DNA of 64,000 nucleotides from positions 4,092,001 to 4,156,000 of the forward strand of contig JBBELK010000003.1 in NCBI GenBank assembly GCA_037783545.1, read 5' to 3'. Origin of the DNA: Henricia sp. BOLD:AAB3569 (taxonomy: Eukaryota; Echinodermata; Asteroidea; Spinulosida; Echinasteridae). The notes under the pieces were generated by a model. The model saw nothing but the letters and a program-made list of their open reading frames with translations. It made no database searches and was not told the origin of the DNA. Shown here piece by piece: positions 1 through 15,400 of the stretch. Position numbers and translations under genes: made by a program. Within the stretch, counting starts at the first letter, position 1, and every line of letters starts with the position of its first letter.

Positions 1-309
1 AGTCTGAAAAAGTATGGGGAAATGCATGTAATGTCTATCAGATTCTTAAAGTCTAATTTCAGACAAAAGTGTGAAAAATCTCATGCCTGATCCAAGTTGT
101 CAACTTGGGCTTTATGTAGACTTGTATTGTAAATATTTTGAGTACATATCGATCAACAGACCTTTTATTAATAAAAAAAGTGGCTGAAAAAGGTCAAAAA
201 CTTATCCCACTTCTGCACACAAGAGCAGGGATCACTCCCGCCCCTGTCAGTGACTGCATAGAAATATCTGGTAGTAAGGGCTGGGGGCTTATGGGAGGAT
301 TGTCCTCAC

Positions 310-456
310 CTTGTGTTGGTTAATCTGTTGGTTCAATGGTCTCATCTCCTCAGTCAGTGGTTGCTCAGAGCCCAGTGCTTTCTCGGCATTCTCCATCCAG
401 TTAGTGAGCTGTAGGAGGTCGTCCGTAATCTCCTTGCTACGACGGTTTAGGGTGCT
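310..456 (-). CDS. Exon 64: rod, spectrin repeat helix A (last exon in window)
   Basis: Forty-nine codons, phase 0-0, acceptor CCACAG/AGCACC, donor CACAAG/GTGAGG. Carries LLQLTNWMENAEKALGSEQP and PLNQQINQHK, very close to exon 53. The next exon lies beyond position 1; bases 1-309 are intron. Confidence 0.94.
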
Positions 457-3400
457 CTGTGGCATGGAAAGAAATGACAAAATAACGTCAGCCTACATGT
501 ACATCGAGTGTATATAACCCTTGACCGTCTAGTTCCATCTGATTAAGTAGTTGTTACTGCTACAAAAGCTAATGTCCAATTTATTTTACTTAGCTTTAGT
601 GCTACTGTATCTCTTTTATTCTGAGGCTAACATGGCTTATCTATTTTGAATGTAAAAAAGATGTTATGGGCAGATGTAAATGGGAATACCTGTACAAATT
701 AACTACATGTACTTGAAATGCAGTTCTGTTCAAATTGTGGCTTCCAAATTTCAAGATACCTGGTATGCCAACAGTTCCAGGCTTACAATTTCTTGTTCCA
801 AGAGATCCCACAGACTTTCTCAAGTTTATTTACTTTTAAAGAGCAAAATTTTAAAAATCTCACTCCCACCCTAAAGATTAATTCTTTATACTACAAAATT
901 CTGACTGGATGTCTGACAAAAACAAACTGTGGCCGACGTCTGCTTCCAGATAATGAACTATTTAAGCACAAGGAATGTAAACTGAAAGTCAAACCTTTAA
1001 ACTACATAAAACACTACCGTAAACATTCCCACGTACCATTTCATCCTGATCAGATCTCATCTGGTCAAGTCTGTTCTGCGCATCGTTGACGTCATTGTGA
1101 CTCTTTCTCACTAGTTCATCATAGCGATTACGCAGGTCATTGTTCAGCCTTTGGAGATTGTCTCTCTGCTCAGGCGAGAGTCGGTCTGCGTTTTTGGTGT
1201 AGAAATTGTCAATGCGACGAATCATGTCGTTGACTGGGTTATTGTGGTCGTCCACATCTACGACGAGTGTCTATTGGGAAATACACAAGAAAATGGGGAA
1301 AATCATTAGAAGACGATGTTGAATAATATGTTATGGCTGATGTGAATGTCTACCTAGTCCAAGATATCAGGTGTATACAAGAATCCTAGAAATGTGGAAC
1401 GACTTTCGACATCTAAGAATGCAAGAAGATTTGTAGACGTTTCAAGAGCTCATTTATTGACATTTTCCTGAAACTTCTGCAAAATAATCTGAGTTTAATA
1501 ACAGCTTTGCATGAAAGCTGATACTTTGACACCGTCTGCCGTAAAATGTAAATTTGCCGAATAAAATATGACGCTCTTCACTTTACTCGAGAAACAAGAA
1601 AGCTGTTATAAATGTTATAAACCTCACCCTTGTTTAATTACATTAAAAACATTTCTTTTTTAAAGTCTGTCATGAAAGAGTTACAAAATTAGTTGGTCTA
1701 CCAGTTTTATATTTTGCATTCAAAAAAGGGAAAAAGAGACAGGAGGAAAACTCTAACCTTGAAATTTTCAATCTCCTTCTGTAGCGTGTCCGCATCGTTA
1801 CTGGTTGGTTTCTGTCGATCCAGTTTAGCATCAGTCGTCATCGCCCATGACAACAAGTCATTCCCATCGTCATTGTGACCAATGAAATCCTGCATCAATT
1901 CAAGATCCTCCAATCGGTAGTTGATGTTCTTGGTCAGGTCGTCAAAGCGACGGTTGGAGGTGTTGTAGCGCTGGGTAGGCTCTGATTCTAATACACAATC
2001 AATAGGATAATACACATTAAAAAAGCTTTGTGGATATTAACAAGTTAACAACCCAGGCAAATTGTGATTTATTTAATGGGAAAATGATACAGTCAAGTAA
2101 TTTAAAACAACTTTCCATCCTCCTACACCAGAGCTGCCAACCCTCCCAGATTTTGGGGAATACATCTGGGAAAACAGTTTCATTTCGCAACTTCAAACGC
2201 ATCTAAAAAAAAAAAGGGTGTTAATTGACAATCCAGGAGGTTTTTATCCATGTCAAAACTGACAAACTAGTAATTTTTCGAAGAATCTGTTGCAAATTCC
2301 GGGAGGGTCGGCAGCTCTGCTGCACTCTCAAACAATGCATTTTCACCACACTTATTTCTCTGGATGGGAGGTAAAGCCATAGGTCCAAGATAAGACCATT
2401 ACATTTTCTTGTTTGCTAAACAAAGGAATTTTCCATGTTCTGGTCTGGCCCACTGGAAGTGCCATAAAGTTAGGTGTTCCATCTATGTGTAATTGTTGTT
2501 CGTGTCAATTTGGCAAAAGATTAAAAAGAGCCTTACCTTCTGGCAGGAAGACACTCTTGGACAACTCCTCAAAGGTTCGTTTAGTCTTCTTGGCCTGAGG
2601 TTCTCCAGGAGTCATAGTACTCTGCTGCATGGATCGCTGGACTGGTTTGGCTTGTACCGGTGTGATGACTTCACGTTGGAGGTTATCCAGAGTCTTACAG
2701 ATGTTGGACATCTCCTCCAAGCGAGGCTGGAGATGCACGGCTTCTTTCTTCAAGGGCTAATCGTCAAAAAGGAAGGTAATAGATTACAAATCATTCCAAT
2801 TCAATAATCAGTGCCCTTGGAATCTGGTAACAAAATAATGGACATGGCTACTTTCTCAGGTTATACACAGAAAAATGCAATATTTCAAAGAGCCCAAGGT
2901 AATTTGAGACTGGTACGCATAAGTGATATCTTTTAGGGATAATGGCCCAGCAGCCGATTTCACGAAAAATTTCGTAGCTTGCGCAAGTTTTGAAAATGGC
3001 TTAAGCCCCATTGGCTTGTGTAATTATCACAGAAATGTTGCGCAGCTTACGCAATATAAAGTGGCACATGCAGGATTACGCAGTGTGTAAGGATTCGTGA
3101 AATCGGCTGCAGGGCTTGTTAAGCTCACGTGATAGCCAATCCCAATCAGTGAACTGCAAATAGTGTTTTGAGAGCGCCAGTTGGCTTCAAAGCTCAAATG
3201 GTAAGGCGTCTGCACGTTAAGCAGAAAGTCTGCAGTTCGAATCCCGGTGGAGCCAAGTCATTTTTCCACTGCATCGAGATTTCCCAAACTCCTGGACATT
3301 TGTCTACATTTCTATCTGATTTAGTGAACCTTTGTATCTTAACTGGTTAAGGATGAGATGGTTTACTCACCGCGATGGTGTTAAGCTGATTCGAGATGAC

Positions 3401-6400
3401 CTTATTGTCCCTTGAAACCGACGGCAACTGATCAAACTTTCTCTCCATGGTTCCGATGGAGCGGTTGATGTCTTCATTGCAGGTGTTGTAGCGTCGGTTT
3501 GCATCCTCCAACTCCTCCAGTTGCTGCATCCTGAGACGGGGAACCAGGGAACAAACAGGAATAAGATCGGGTACTTGAGCTGGGGGAGGGTGGGTTTCTT
3601 GGGTTACTAACATATTATGGCTTTGCAAAATGGAAATACTCAAATTGCTTAAGGTAACTAGATAAAATCAAGATACTTTGAAGACAAAAAAAAATTGTTT
3701 TAAGTAAATGAAACGAAGGAATGCAAGAACCACCACTAAGGTGGAAATGGCAATTCTATGCAAATCCATTACCAAAAATGTTGAAAATGCATGAATTTTA
3801 ATTGCAATAGTGATCATTCATCGAGATTTTATTTTACAAAAGAGATTATGCAAGGGTAGTACAAAGGTGTGCTGTTCTATGATAATAAAAGAACACCTCT
3901 GCGTAGAATTGCCACAAATGGAACTTGTACCAACCTGGCGTTGAGAATGTCCTCCATTGTGTTCCAGTTACTGTCCACATTGTTGAGCATGGAGGACATG
4001 GCTGAGGTGTCCTTGATGGCTGGGTTCTTGATGACATCCTGCATCTGTTGATGCGTCTTCTGGTACTGGGGTCGCTGACGGTCGATCTGTTGGCTCATTT
4101 CCTGTTGGTACGACATATAACACATATTGGACTATCCTCCACAATCGCTTGGTCTCAACAATCCCTACTCTGTTCAATGGCCTACAAAAACTGTGACATT
4201 GTTGGCAGGAGAATGAATAAGATTTTAGTTCATTGTGTTGCATGTAGCACACTTTTGATCTGACGTAGCATACTCTGGTGGAGTTCAGTCCGATTTCTAA
4301 TTACTTGGGGTGCTTTTTATTACTCCAACCTCAAATGTCACCCAACTGTGCGAAATGAGTCCGATGTTGCACGGTCTAGGCTGCATGTGACCATAACTAG
4401 GAAACAGCAGCGAATCCAGGCCCTTTAAAATGCACAAAGATAATGGTACCCTCTGGAATGTTTGGATGATGCCCAGCTTTTCCATTTTATTTTCACATTT
4501 TAATGAACCAGTCACAAAACTTGGCCCAGACTGCATGACATCCGACGCATTTTGCCAGAGCACCAGCTGATTTCACAAAAAAGTGGGTAGCTTGTGCAGC
4601 TTTTGAAAATTATCGCAAGATTGTTGCACAACTTAAGCAATAAAAGGTTGCTCAAGTTTTGCGAATTCAGCTGCAGGTAACAAATCTCCTACAGCATTGT
4701 TATCAATCACTATTAAGCCCACCTTGAGTTTCTTGCTAAGCTGAGGAGGATCTAGCTTCATGAGTTCCTCTGACTGAAGCTGTTGAACCATCGGTAAGAC
4801 AAACTCCTCCAAGTTGTCAATTGAGTCTTCAGTTGTCTCTACTTGATTCAGAGCAGTGTTCCACTTGTCACCTAGGTCCTGAAATGGCAAAACAAGGGGG
4901 ATGATTAAAGTCTGAATGGAACAATTAAAAGGATGCACAGTTTTTAATTGGATGTAATTTGCCAAGAACACACCAAGCTACCTGATTAACTTTCCAACTG
5001 GATGAATTGCCCTCATGGTATAACTAATGTGCCTTAGAAGTATTTTAATGTTCACTACCACAAAAGATCTTGGCTAATTCGTGGTTTGAATCCAGACCTG
5101 CACACATCCTTAAAGGCAAGTGCTAATAAATTGCTTCTCTCCACCCAACTGTACCTGTGAGGGCAGCGAAGATGCTGTTTGATTAGCTCATGAGTATTTA
5201 ACAGGCAGCAAGGTCTGTATATTCCTAGGGAGCTGCGGTTTAACACTAACACTCCCCAAATCAATATAATTTTACATACACCCACGGGAGTTACTAAGAG
5301 CCCAATGGTCCAGAGGTAATAATGTTAAGCACCATGATTTACGTGATACATTATATCAAGTCTTTTCGAGTCGTACCTTTGTTCTGCCGCTAACGTCATC
5401 ATAGTTGGCGTTAATCTTGTCCAGTTTGGTCTGAATAGTTCGGGCCATCTCAGGTGGACTATCTCGCAGCAGTGGAGCGGCACTCTTATTGATTGCCTCA
5501 ATACTGGGGAGGTAGCTCTGCAACTCAGTGGCAAATGTCTACAAAAACACAAAAAGCAGATTGTAGTTAGTAGATTCTATGCTTGAAGCCGCTGTGTTTC
5601 ATTTGTAAGATGAAACTTTTTCAAATTCTAGAAATGGCACTACTGATCTGAAGAAACATCCTGATAAACTAGTCTGTATATATTTCTGCTAAATGAATGC
5701 TGAGAAAATGTGTGCACAGTACATATTTTTTTAAAACCACATTCAGTCGTTGCTCTAAGTAAAGGTATCATTTGGGCCAGAAATAAATTCAAAAGTCATT
5801 TAGCACATAGAGCATGTCATTTGTGGTAAGACACGATATTATTTTTTTTAACCAACTTGGGCAATTAACAAAATTAATATATTTTAACCAAATTTTCAAG
5901 GAGAATATATTTCAAATAGAATGGGGAAATGAATGAAAACTACATGCCTATAATATATCATATTATAAAGAAGACCTACCTTTTGATGGTTGCAACTCTC
6001 CAGTATGGGTTCTCGCTTAGCCTGAAGCACAGTGCCTTGATCCATCTGTATAGCATTACGGTCAGCATTGTCCAGCAGCCTGAGTACATTGTCCATACTC
6101 TCATTGATATCTTGGGTCTTGGTCAGTGTACTACGCAGTGTGTTCATGCGGTCACTGTACTGGCTGTTTAGACCGTTGTACTTGTCCACAATCACTCCTA
6201 ATAAAGATATCATATACATTTATTGATTAGATACGCTTTGCTTGTCTTTGGGTGTCTGTTGGCATTTCTTGGCCAGTGTGTATGCAGTTCTTTGTGGAAC
6301 AATTGCCCTGTATTACGCCAACTAATGCAATTGGGGGAAGGGGGGGGGGGGGGGGGGGTGTGGCAGGGGAGAAATCAGATTAGTGTTGCAATACTTTTCA

Positions 6401-9400
6401 CACCTCCTGGTTCCAATCCGGGTCAGTATGTGGATTGGGTTCTCGGTCTCTGCTTGATTCCGTGGGTTTCCCCTATACCGAATTGTGTAGGGGTTTTCCT
6501 TCCACCTCTAAAACTGAGCATTTCTTCATCGTCTTCTCTTCACAGGTTTCTTCAGACTTATGAGCTAAAGTGCCCCAGGCACTTTTGAATAATTCTTGCT
6601 TTCAAACAATGAATGAATGGTTAGTAAAGCTTAAGACTTACCAACTGTTTTCTCCACATCGGGTTTGAGTTCAGGATGACTCTCAACGAGATCTTGACCA
6701 GTCTCACGGCAACGGTCAACATCCTTGGCATGCGCTGCTACATCGTCATAGAACAGCTAAACAACAACAAACAAACAAAAATAAAATTAGCTCATGTTTA
6801 CTGGTTAAACTCTTATGAGAACGCTTTATAACAGCCGTAATATATAAACACACATTGACTGAAATACAATACTCACATTAGGATCACTTATATCTTCAAA
6901 GTAAAACCTGAGAATCTTTAAGACAAATATATGTATAATGATCCCCAATGCTGGGAAACAACTTGTTCTAAAAAGAGTTCTCTCATTGTATGTATCAGTG
7001 TTCTCCTACTATTTTAGACGGACCTCGTTGTTTGAAAACAATCATTGTCAAATTTTAAAAACGTCTTTCTGCAGCTTTTACCTTCAATCGATCAATCTGT
7101 TTCTGGACAATCTCGGGTTCTACTCCGAGAGGTTCCCTCATCAGTCTGTTGAGAGTCTCATAGGCTTCTTGCAGCCATTGAGACATCACATCAACCGAGA
7201 CTTTGTAGCGGGTCAGTTTGTCCAAGAGATCACTCAACACCGAGTACTGCGTGTTAGTGGCGTTCTGCAGATGGCCGTAGCGACTGTTCAAATCATTCAG
7301 ATTGTCACGGATCAGGTTGCGCTCTGGATCCTCGCGGAAGCTTTGCGTAAGCTTGCGCGGGAGTACGTCACGGAAATCGCCCAGAGTCTTACGGTAGGTG
7401 TCAGCACCTTTGACAAACTTCTGACCGGAGACGTTGATCATCTTAAGATCTCCTCTGTGGCTGACGACATCATCGTTGAAGTCTTTAAGCTGCTTGACCT
7501 GTCGTCGCAGCGTTTCAGTGTCAGAGCCAATCTCACGGTTGAACTTCTCCATGGATCGTTCTGCTCCATGCAACCATTCTTGGAACGTCCCGGCATCGGG
7601 CTCAAGATGTTCCAAGATGTCTTCCTCGGTGTTGAATTGCCTCATGCGAGATTCCGAGTCTTTGGAAGCGCCGTCGTAGCGTGTCTTCAGCGCCGTCTTG
7701 CCCTCTTGGAGTTTGTTGCGAACCTCAGGACCCAATTGGGCTCCACGGTTCTCAAGGAAGGTTTCCGTGTTGTGAACAGCCAGTAGAACTGGCTGCTGAT
7801 GTGCCATGATGTCATCATTGAGTTTCTGAAACAAATTAGTCAAAGGACTTGTTGGAAACAATTTTAATAACTTACAGCATAATCTTGTATTGTTCTGGAA
7901 AGAGTAACATTTTCACACTATTTTTGGAACAGCAAGATGAGGCACATAAAATGCAGTAGAATCAAGTTGGTGTAGTGGTACTTTCATAGCCTTCCACCTC
8001 TGTGGCCCTGGTTTCGAATCCCGTCCAGGTCATTATGTGGATTAGGTTTTCGATTCTGTGGGTTCACCCCTCCGCCACCCCCTCTATAAAAATGATGTCT
8101 CAAAATGACTAGATTCATTGCAGCTAAACCTTTTGTTTCTTCCTCACCTTGTGATCCTTGACTTGGTCCATGAGCGGAGTGTGTTGTTCCTTCAGTGGTT
8201 GTTCATTGCCTAGCGACTGCTCTGCCTTGGTTACCCAGTCCAACAGGTCAACCAGTGTGTCCACTCGCTGCTTGGTCTCTCTCTCAAGGGCAGACTGAAA
8301 TCAGTAAATGGATACTTAATACAAGAAACTGGATCAATCTATTAACAGGATTTAGAACTGAAGTACTTAATTACTGTGAACTTGTTTCATATTGATAATG
8401 TTAATCGAATGGTTAATCAAGATCTTTTTAGAAATGTCAAGATCCAAGTTTTATATCTCATTTACTCTCGAGGTTTAGCAGTAGAATATTATAGCATTTT
8501 AACTTTGGATAATTAAAAATACATCTGGTAACTAAAAGCAGCTGGCAAATCTAATTAAGCAGTTATAAAAGTAAAACTTTAGGCATTACATTGTATCAAC
8601 AATGGTCAACAATGTAAGCACAACATGTGCAACCATGCATGTCCTCACAGAAAAAAAGAAAGTGCCCTATACAGTCTATAAACAGGGACCAAGATAACAA
8701 ATTAAGGTTCCCTTTGGGGCCGTCTAAAGTAGGACTTTACTTGCACTATGAAATGTTGACATTTCATGGTAGTGACAAAACAAATTATGGATAAGTAGTA
8801 TTTTTTGGGGGGTGGGTAGGGGAGTGAGGGGGGTAAGGAAAAATACTACGCTCTGTAGAACTGAATTTACACAACTATGGACAGCCCCCTACCTTGTCTC
8901 TCTGTTCCGAGTCTAGCTGAGCGAGCATGTCACGCAGTGCATTCAGTCTCTCCATGGACAAGCCAACCATGTTCTCATAATACTCTCGTAGTTCATCAAT
9001 ACGTCGCTGCATCTCTTGCACTTGTTGTGGGCTCAACTTGTCACGTTTGTCATGTAACAGGTGTTCTGCATTCTGAATGGCTTCCAGCATGACGGGACGA
9101 CGGGAGACCAACTCGGAGTGAAGCGTCTGCAAACAATGAAAAAAGATTCACAACAACTTCTCCTATACCCAGCACGATATCCGACAAAATGACTCCCTAC
9201 TGCCACGATACCTCAACAAACACTTCCCTTTTGTTAACGAACCAACCCACCCCATCCCCTCACCCCCCACCCCCCACAAAAACAAAACCCCGATAGGAAT
9301 TCCTTTAAAATTCTTTGAGACACAATGGGGGTCAATGGAATTCCATGTCCAGAAATGGTGTCCTGTGGCAAATTACTCGGTTTTGTTATTGAAATGTTGG

Positions 9401-12400
9401 CATCTCTGGTATACAGTACTAATCAAAGGCAAATTAAATCCTAATTTTGGGGCGAATTGAATTTTTGTCTCATGAGACAAACTATACCACTTCAGACAAA
9501 ACCATTTCAGGGGAAGTTTTCTACGGTCATGTTTATATTGTGTAAGTTAGGCGTAAATCTGTGAACATTTCTGATTTTTGATATTACCAATGATGTATAC
9601 TGCCTTTAAATCCTAATTGACCAACCTTGTGATCATAGATGACAGCTTGTAGCGAGGGTACATCCCTGATATCTGGTATTGGTTCATGTAGTTTGGCCTT
9701 GATTGGTCGACTCCAATCAAGCAGAACCTGAAGGTCTTTATTCCGTTCATTGTACTGGCGGATGATTTCATACATCTCCTGAATGGAGTCTTCACGCAGG
9801 GTCAAGTTTTTGTCCAATGTTTCATACTCGGTACGAAGCTCCTTGACTTCACGCATTACTTCAGTATCTGAAATGTAATTAACAAGTTTTTTATTAGTGG
9901 GGTGTTTTGCATCTTTATGATTCTAGATCACTGCACTGTGTCCAAAGTTGTCGGGGGCTATCTAAACATTTTCAGGGTTCTACAAAGCTTAGGTAGGGGG
10001 AGGGGGTTGAGGGCCACGTAGGCCCTTACATGCACTATACAGGGGCGGATCCAGGATTTTGAAAAGGGGGAGCGCAAAATTTTTAAGCATGAAATGCTGA
10101 TGACAATGAAATAGCGAGCGCGTAGCGGCTTCTAGATGCTCTGTGGTGCGATCTGGGGCAATGTTTAACCACTTTAAGCAAAACAAGTGTGCAGAAAAAA
10201 ATGGATTTATTTATTTATTTATTTTTTTTTGAAAAGGGGGAGCGTGTGCGTCCCATGCTCTTCCCCTGCTGTAAAAGGTTGACATTTCACGATAATGACA
10301 ATAAATGTTGATAAGTAGTATTTCGGGGAAGGAAGGTGGTCTTGAAAAAAACAACCCTGTAGAACTGTAAAAATGTTGACAACTTTTGACAGCCCTTTAC
10401 ATCATACAATTAAAACTTGCCACTGGCAAAAGGCACATAGTGCAGTTACATAAACTACAATGCCTTTACTATGATTTTGAAAGTACAAATATCACACCTA
10501 CCTACAAAACGTTTTAAATCTGAAATAAGATTAGGCTTTGGGCTACATACCCTCTGACACCTGGAAGTTTTGCTGAAGTTCAACGACTCTTCGTTCCATC
10601 TGCGCTGCGTCACCTCCAGCAACCTTGGTAGATAGTCTGCGATTGGTCACTACGGTCTCGGCAGCTTGTACCAGCTGGTCGAGGGACTTGCCAAGCTCGT
10701 AAGTCTCGTTAATCTTGGGTTTGAAACTGGTCACTTCACGCTTCAGAGGCTGGTGATAGAAATATTAGAAATGAAGCTTTGAATACTACCTCATTATACT
10801 ACAGTGTATTAGTAAAATTGTAATTCATTTTGAGTATGGAAATAAAGTGAACTGAACTGAACTGAACTGAACTGAACTGAACAAACTGATTATACATTGT
10901 ATTCATTCACTGCTATTGATCACTACAGTCTCGGGCAGCTTGTATCAGCTGGTCGAGGGACTTGCCAAGCTCCTAGGTCTCGTTAATCTTGGGTGTAGAA
11001 ACATTAGGAATAAAGCTTTGATAAGCCTATTAGAACATGTATTACATTGTATTATATTGTATTTATTTACTGAATAATTTAGAAGTGCTGAGGCGGTTTG
11101 GGACAGTACAGTGACTAAAGGGTTGATACATTAGTAACTGTATGCCATTTTTATACACTATTCACTGAAGAATCATTAAAAGCACAGAGTGCTTGGGTGA
11201 TTTAGGGCAGTGTCGGCAGGGCGGTTTCATGTGGTATAGGGAGTAATAAGCAGGGCAGTTTTGGGTGGTACAGTCACTGAAGGGTTAAACACCATAATAA
11301 CAACTGACTGCTTATTTCTATCTTTCTGGGTTTACAACATTCATCAGTTGAACAAGAAATACAGAGGAGAATGACCATTACATAAAATCAAATCAAAAGT
11401 TTCAGCTGAAAATTGCCTTTTTGTTCTCCTACCTCAACCCATCATAGCCAGCAGAATCTGACACGGTGAATAATGTTTCATCTTGTTTACCTTCATTTGT
11501 TCCATTTGATTCTTAAGCGTGTCCAAATCACGACCTATCTCTGGAAATTGTCTAAACTTGGAGTCTGTACTCTCAAGCCACATGCTGACAACCTTCACCG
11601 AGTTCTTGTATTTGTTGTGCAGCTGTTTCCTTTCTTGTAGGAAGTCATTCCTGTTGTAATAAAGAAACAAAATATGAAGATCTCTTTTGACATTTGTTGA
11701 AAACAAGCAGTGACGTTTATCAAGACCAATAAGAAGTGACAAGCATCTTGATGTAATTGGGTTCACTGTTTTTGTCAAGTTCAAGTAAAGCAAATTTGTT
11801 GGCAGTCAATTTATAAACATGCCCTCAATGACACGATAAGTCTCAGTTGTACTGATTTGCCTCAAGAGTAGATTGCAATAAAATCATCTTAAGTCTGAGA
11901 CACATATGCCGTAACTGAATTTAGGCATCTTAAATGTTATCCGTCTTAAAATACAGGCCATGAAAAATGTTCAATTCAAGACAAAATAACCCATGTCTTT
12001 AAGTCTTTTAAGACATCTCAACTTTATTGCAATCCACTCTAGAGCAACAATTAAGATATGGTTCAAATGCAATAGCTACCAACACATCGTGAACAACCTT
12101 TCTATTAAGCTGTCCTTTTTTTATATTTCCTGCTCCCTAGATGAAGCAAGACGATTCTCTAATGGCAGCACTAATAATGGGAACAGCGCTTGGATACTTG
12201 TGATGAAACACTATGCAAAACCAACTTACACGACTCACAATAAGTTAGGGATATTGGTATGTTAATTTTGAATTTTTTTTTCAAATGACTATTTTCACCT
12301 ATTCCTTTGACAAGGTGCGTCTCTCATGCAGATACAATTTTCTAATCATATACAAAATCATTCAAGTGGAATGCATACCCTTTATAAAATATCTGCCTAC

Positions 12401-15400
12401 ACCCCACAATATCCCTAATTTATTGCGAGTAGTTTAATATTAAGTTGAGCCTTTCTACTCACAGCCTAGTGAGGGCCTCCTCCATGGTCTGCCAGTTCCT
12501 GTCTAGACTCTTCATCAAGTCTTCAACGAAGGTCGGATCCCGAGTACGATGATGCTTGATCAACTCCTCGGCTACCTTGGCGATGCGTTTGTACTCTGGT
12601 GTGTGAGTATCCACTTCTCGTGTGATTTTCTGAAATGAGTCAAAGTGAAGGAAGTGTTAATTTGAGAGACTTGATCTAGTCATACGTTCAGTATGATGTC
12701 TTAATTATTCACACCATTTGAGAGACTTGATCTAGTCATAAGTTCAGTACGATGTCCTAATTATTCACACCATATTTGTGTGATATCATGTGCCTTACCA
12801 CAACGGCTCATTGCAATAGCCCATATTCCTGAAGGCGTAAGGGCGCTTGAACTAGGTGGTTTAGGGGGAAATGGCCATAGCCGACAGTGGAAAATGGGGG
12901 GAATACGTCCGTACGTGGGGGAAAAGTTGCGTACGCAGAAAGCGGGCCCGTGACACGTGCAGATTTCCATTAAAAGTAAATGTTTGGAAGGCGTGCATGC
13001 ATAGTGCGTTTGAACATAACGCGCGATTGGCGTGGGCCACTTGACAGCGCCCTCACGCGTTCAGAAATATGGTCTATTGGTTTTTGCTCAAGGCAAATGC
13101 AATTTGCTGAAAGCAGTTGAGATCTCTAAAAAAAAACCAACAAATTATCTGAGAAGGAAAATCCAGTAAAGTCCCCATCCAGGATGGGCACAAGTTTATT
13201 CAATACCAACCGTAGCAGTTTCATGGTAGTAATTGTGCAATATTTAAAGTAGTGCGAATGAACGAAAATACAAAAAGTAGCAATTCTGAAATCCATTTTC
13301 CTTGTTTTTTACCTGGATAGCTAGTTCAATATCTGGAATATCCTGCTTCTTGAGGTCACGCGACTCCAGCGTATCAAGCACAGGGAACATCCAGTCTTCG
13401 AGACCATCCACATCATCCAGTAACTTGCCGAGTTTATCCAACATGCCGCGTAGGTCACCGTCGTAGTCCGACACGCCATTCACCAGTTTGTCGTAACGTT
13501 GGTTGAGACCTTCCATCTGTGACTGCAAGTTGCGTGCCACGATGGGGTTGGAGGTCTGGCTGACCTTAGCAACACGTTCTGTCAGTGTTTCCATGGTTGG
13601 ACGATGGTGGTTCAGGTCTTGCTCCAAAATCTGATCAAATAACCAGCATAAAGCTTTAAAAATGGAATTCATAAATGTTTCTAAAATACATAGACACGAA
13701 GAAAATGATGAACAATGTACCGTGTGTGGGGCATACATGTAGATGCCAACTGTACCGTGTGTGAGGCATGTGTGTGGGGCATAGATGTGGGGCATAGATG
13801 CCAACTGTACTGCTAATATTCAAAGTAACAATTGAGATCAGTATCTTATGTTTTCATTTGAGCACACTGCATTAGCATACTGATGCTCGATATGAAAGTT
13901 GGAAATTACATTGTAGGGAAATTATGTTGTTGTAGAAATCATATACACCAATCCGAGAGCCGATGACTCCTTCCCTTTACACCCGCCATGGCTGGGGGGG
14001 GGGCTTCCACTGAATGAACTGTATGGTTTTTGCTGTTGCTGAAGTTGCGTTTGTTTACTTCGAACAAATTGCGCATCTTTGTAGGATTGTGTATGCCAGG
14101 AAGGGCTCACGTCGCGTGCACGTAATGGATAATCGCTTTTCGTTCTAACAGCAACACAAAACACACAATCCATGCACTGGACGCCCCCAGCTATGGCGGA
14201 TATACAAGTTATAACCAATGATGTAATCTACTTTTCAACTCCACACATAAAACTCCATGGGTATTAGTCAAGCCACAAGCTATCTAAATGAACTCCAACA
14301 ATGCCATTGTTTGGTGTATGTTTAGCCTTTGTGACTTGTGGTACTCTTGCGAGGACCTAGCTAGCGAAGAGCCTAGTGAGGACCTTGCGGTCGTCACAGA
14401 GTATTCCCGTCTTTTGGACCGGCAGACCCACCTTAAGGTTGGATACTTCTTACAGGATTGGTTCCCGTTTAACGGTGACCCTTGCCCCTTCCATATATGC
14501 ATGAGTTTGACCCTTAGACCCACCTTAAGGTTGGATACTTCTTACAGGATTGGTTCCCGTTTAACAGTGACCCTTGCCCCTCCATATATGTATAAGTTTG
14601 ACCCTTAAACCCACCTTAAGGTTGGATACTTCTTCCAGGATTGGTTCCCGTTTAACGGTAACCTTTGCCCCTTCCATATATGCATGAGTTTGACCCTTAG
14701 ACCCACCTTAAGGTTGGATACTTCTTCCAGGATTGGTTCCCGTTTAACGGTAACCTTTGCCCCTTCCATATATGCATGAGTTTGACCCTTAGACCCACCT
14801 TAAGGTTGGATACTTCTTCCAGGATTGGTTCCCGTTTAACGGTAACCTTTGCCCCTTCCATATATGCATGAGTTTGACCCTTAGACCCACCTTAAGGTTG
14901 GATACTTCTTACAGGATTGGTTCCCGTTTAACGGTGACCCTTGCCCCTCCATATATGTATAAGTTTGACCCTTAAACCCACCTTAAGGTTGGATACTTCT
15001 TCCAGGATTGGTTCCCGTTTAACGGTAACCTTTGCCCCTTCCATATATGCATGAGTTTGACCCTTAGACCCACCTTAAGGTTGGATACTTCTTCCAGGAT
15101 TGGTTCCCGTTTAACGGTAACCTTTGCCCCTTCCATATATGCATGAGTTTGACCCTTAGACCCACCTTAAGGTTGGATACTTCTTCCAGGATTGGTTCCC
15201 GTTTAACGGTAACCTTTGCCCCTTCCATATATGCATGAGTTTGACCCTTAGACCCACCTTAAGGTTGGATACTTCTTCCAGGATTGGTTCCCGTTTAACG
15301 GTAACCTTTGCCCCTTCCATATATGCATGAGTTTGACCCTTAGACCCACCTTAAGGTTGGATACTTCTTCCAGGATTGGTTCCCGTTTAACGGTAACCTT

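Noticed and set aside
3183-3255. Working tRNA-Asn gene
   Set aside because: The T stem does not pair and U33 is replaced by C, so it is more likely a pseudogene or SINE head.
6336-6358. G run (and C run at 22434-22453) as a regulatory G-quadruplex
   Set aside because: Both are homopolymers within tRNA-derived repeats and are prone to sequencing error; there is no sign of function.
6938-7786. Forward-strand open frame of 282 codons
   Set aside because: It is the antisense of exon 54, whose minus-strand frame shows spectrin-repeat motifs and proper splice sites.
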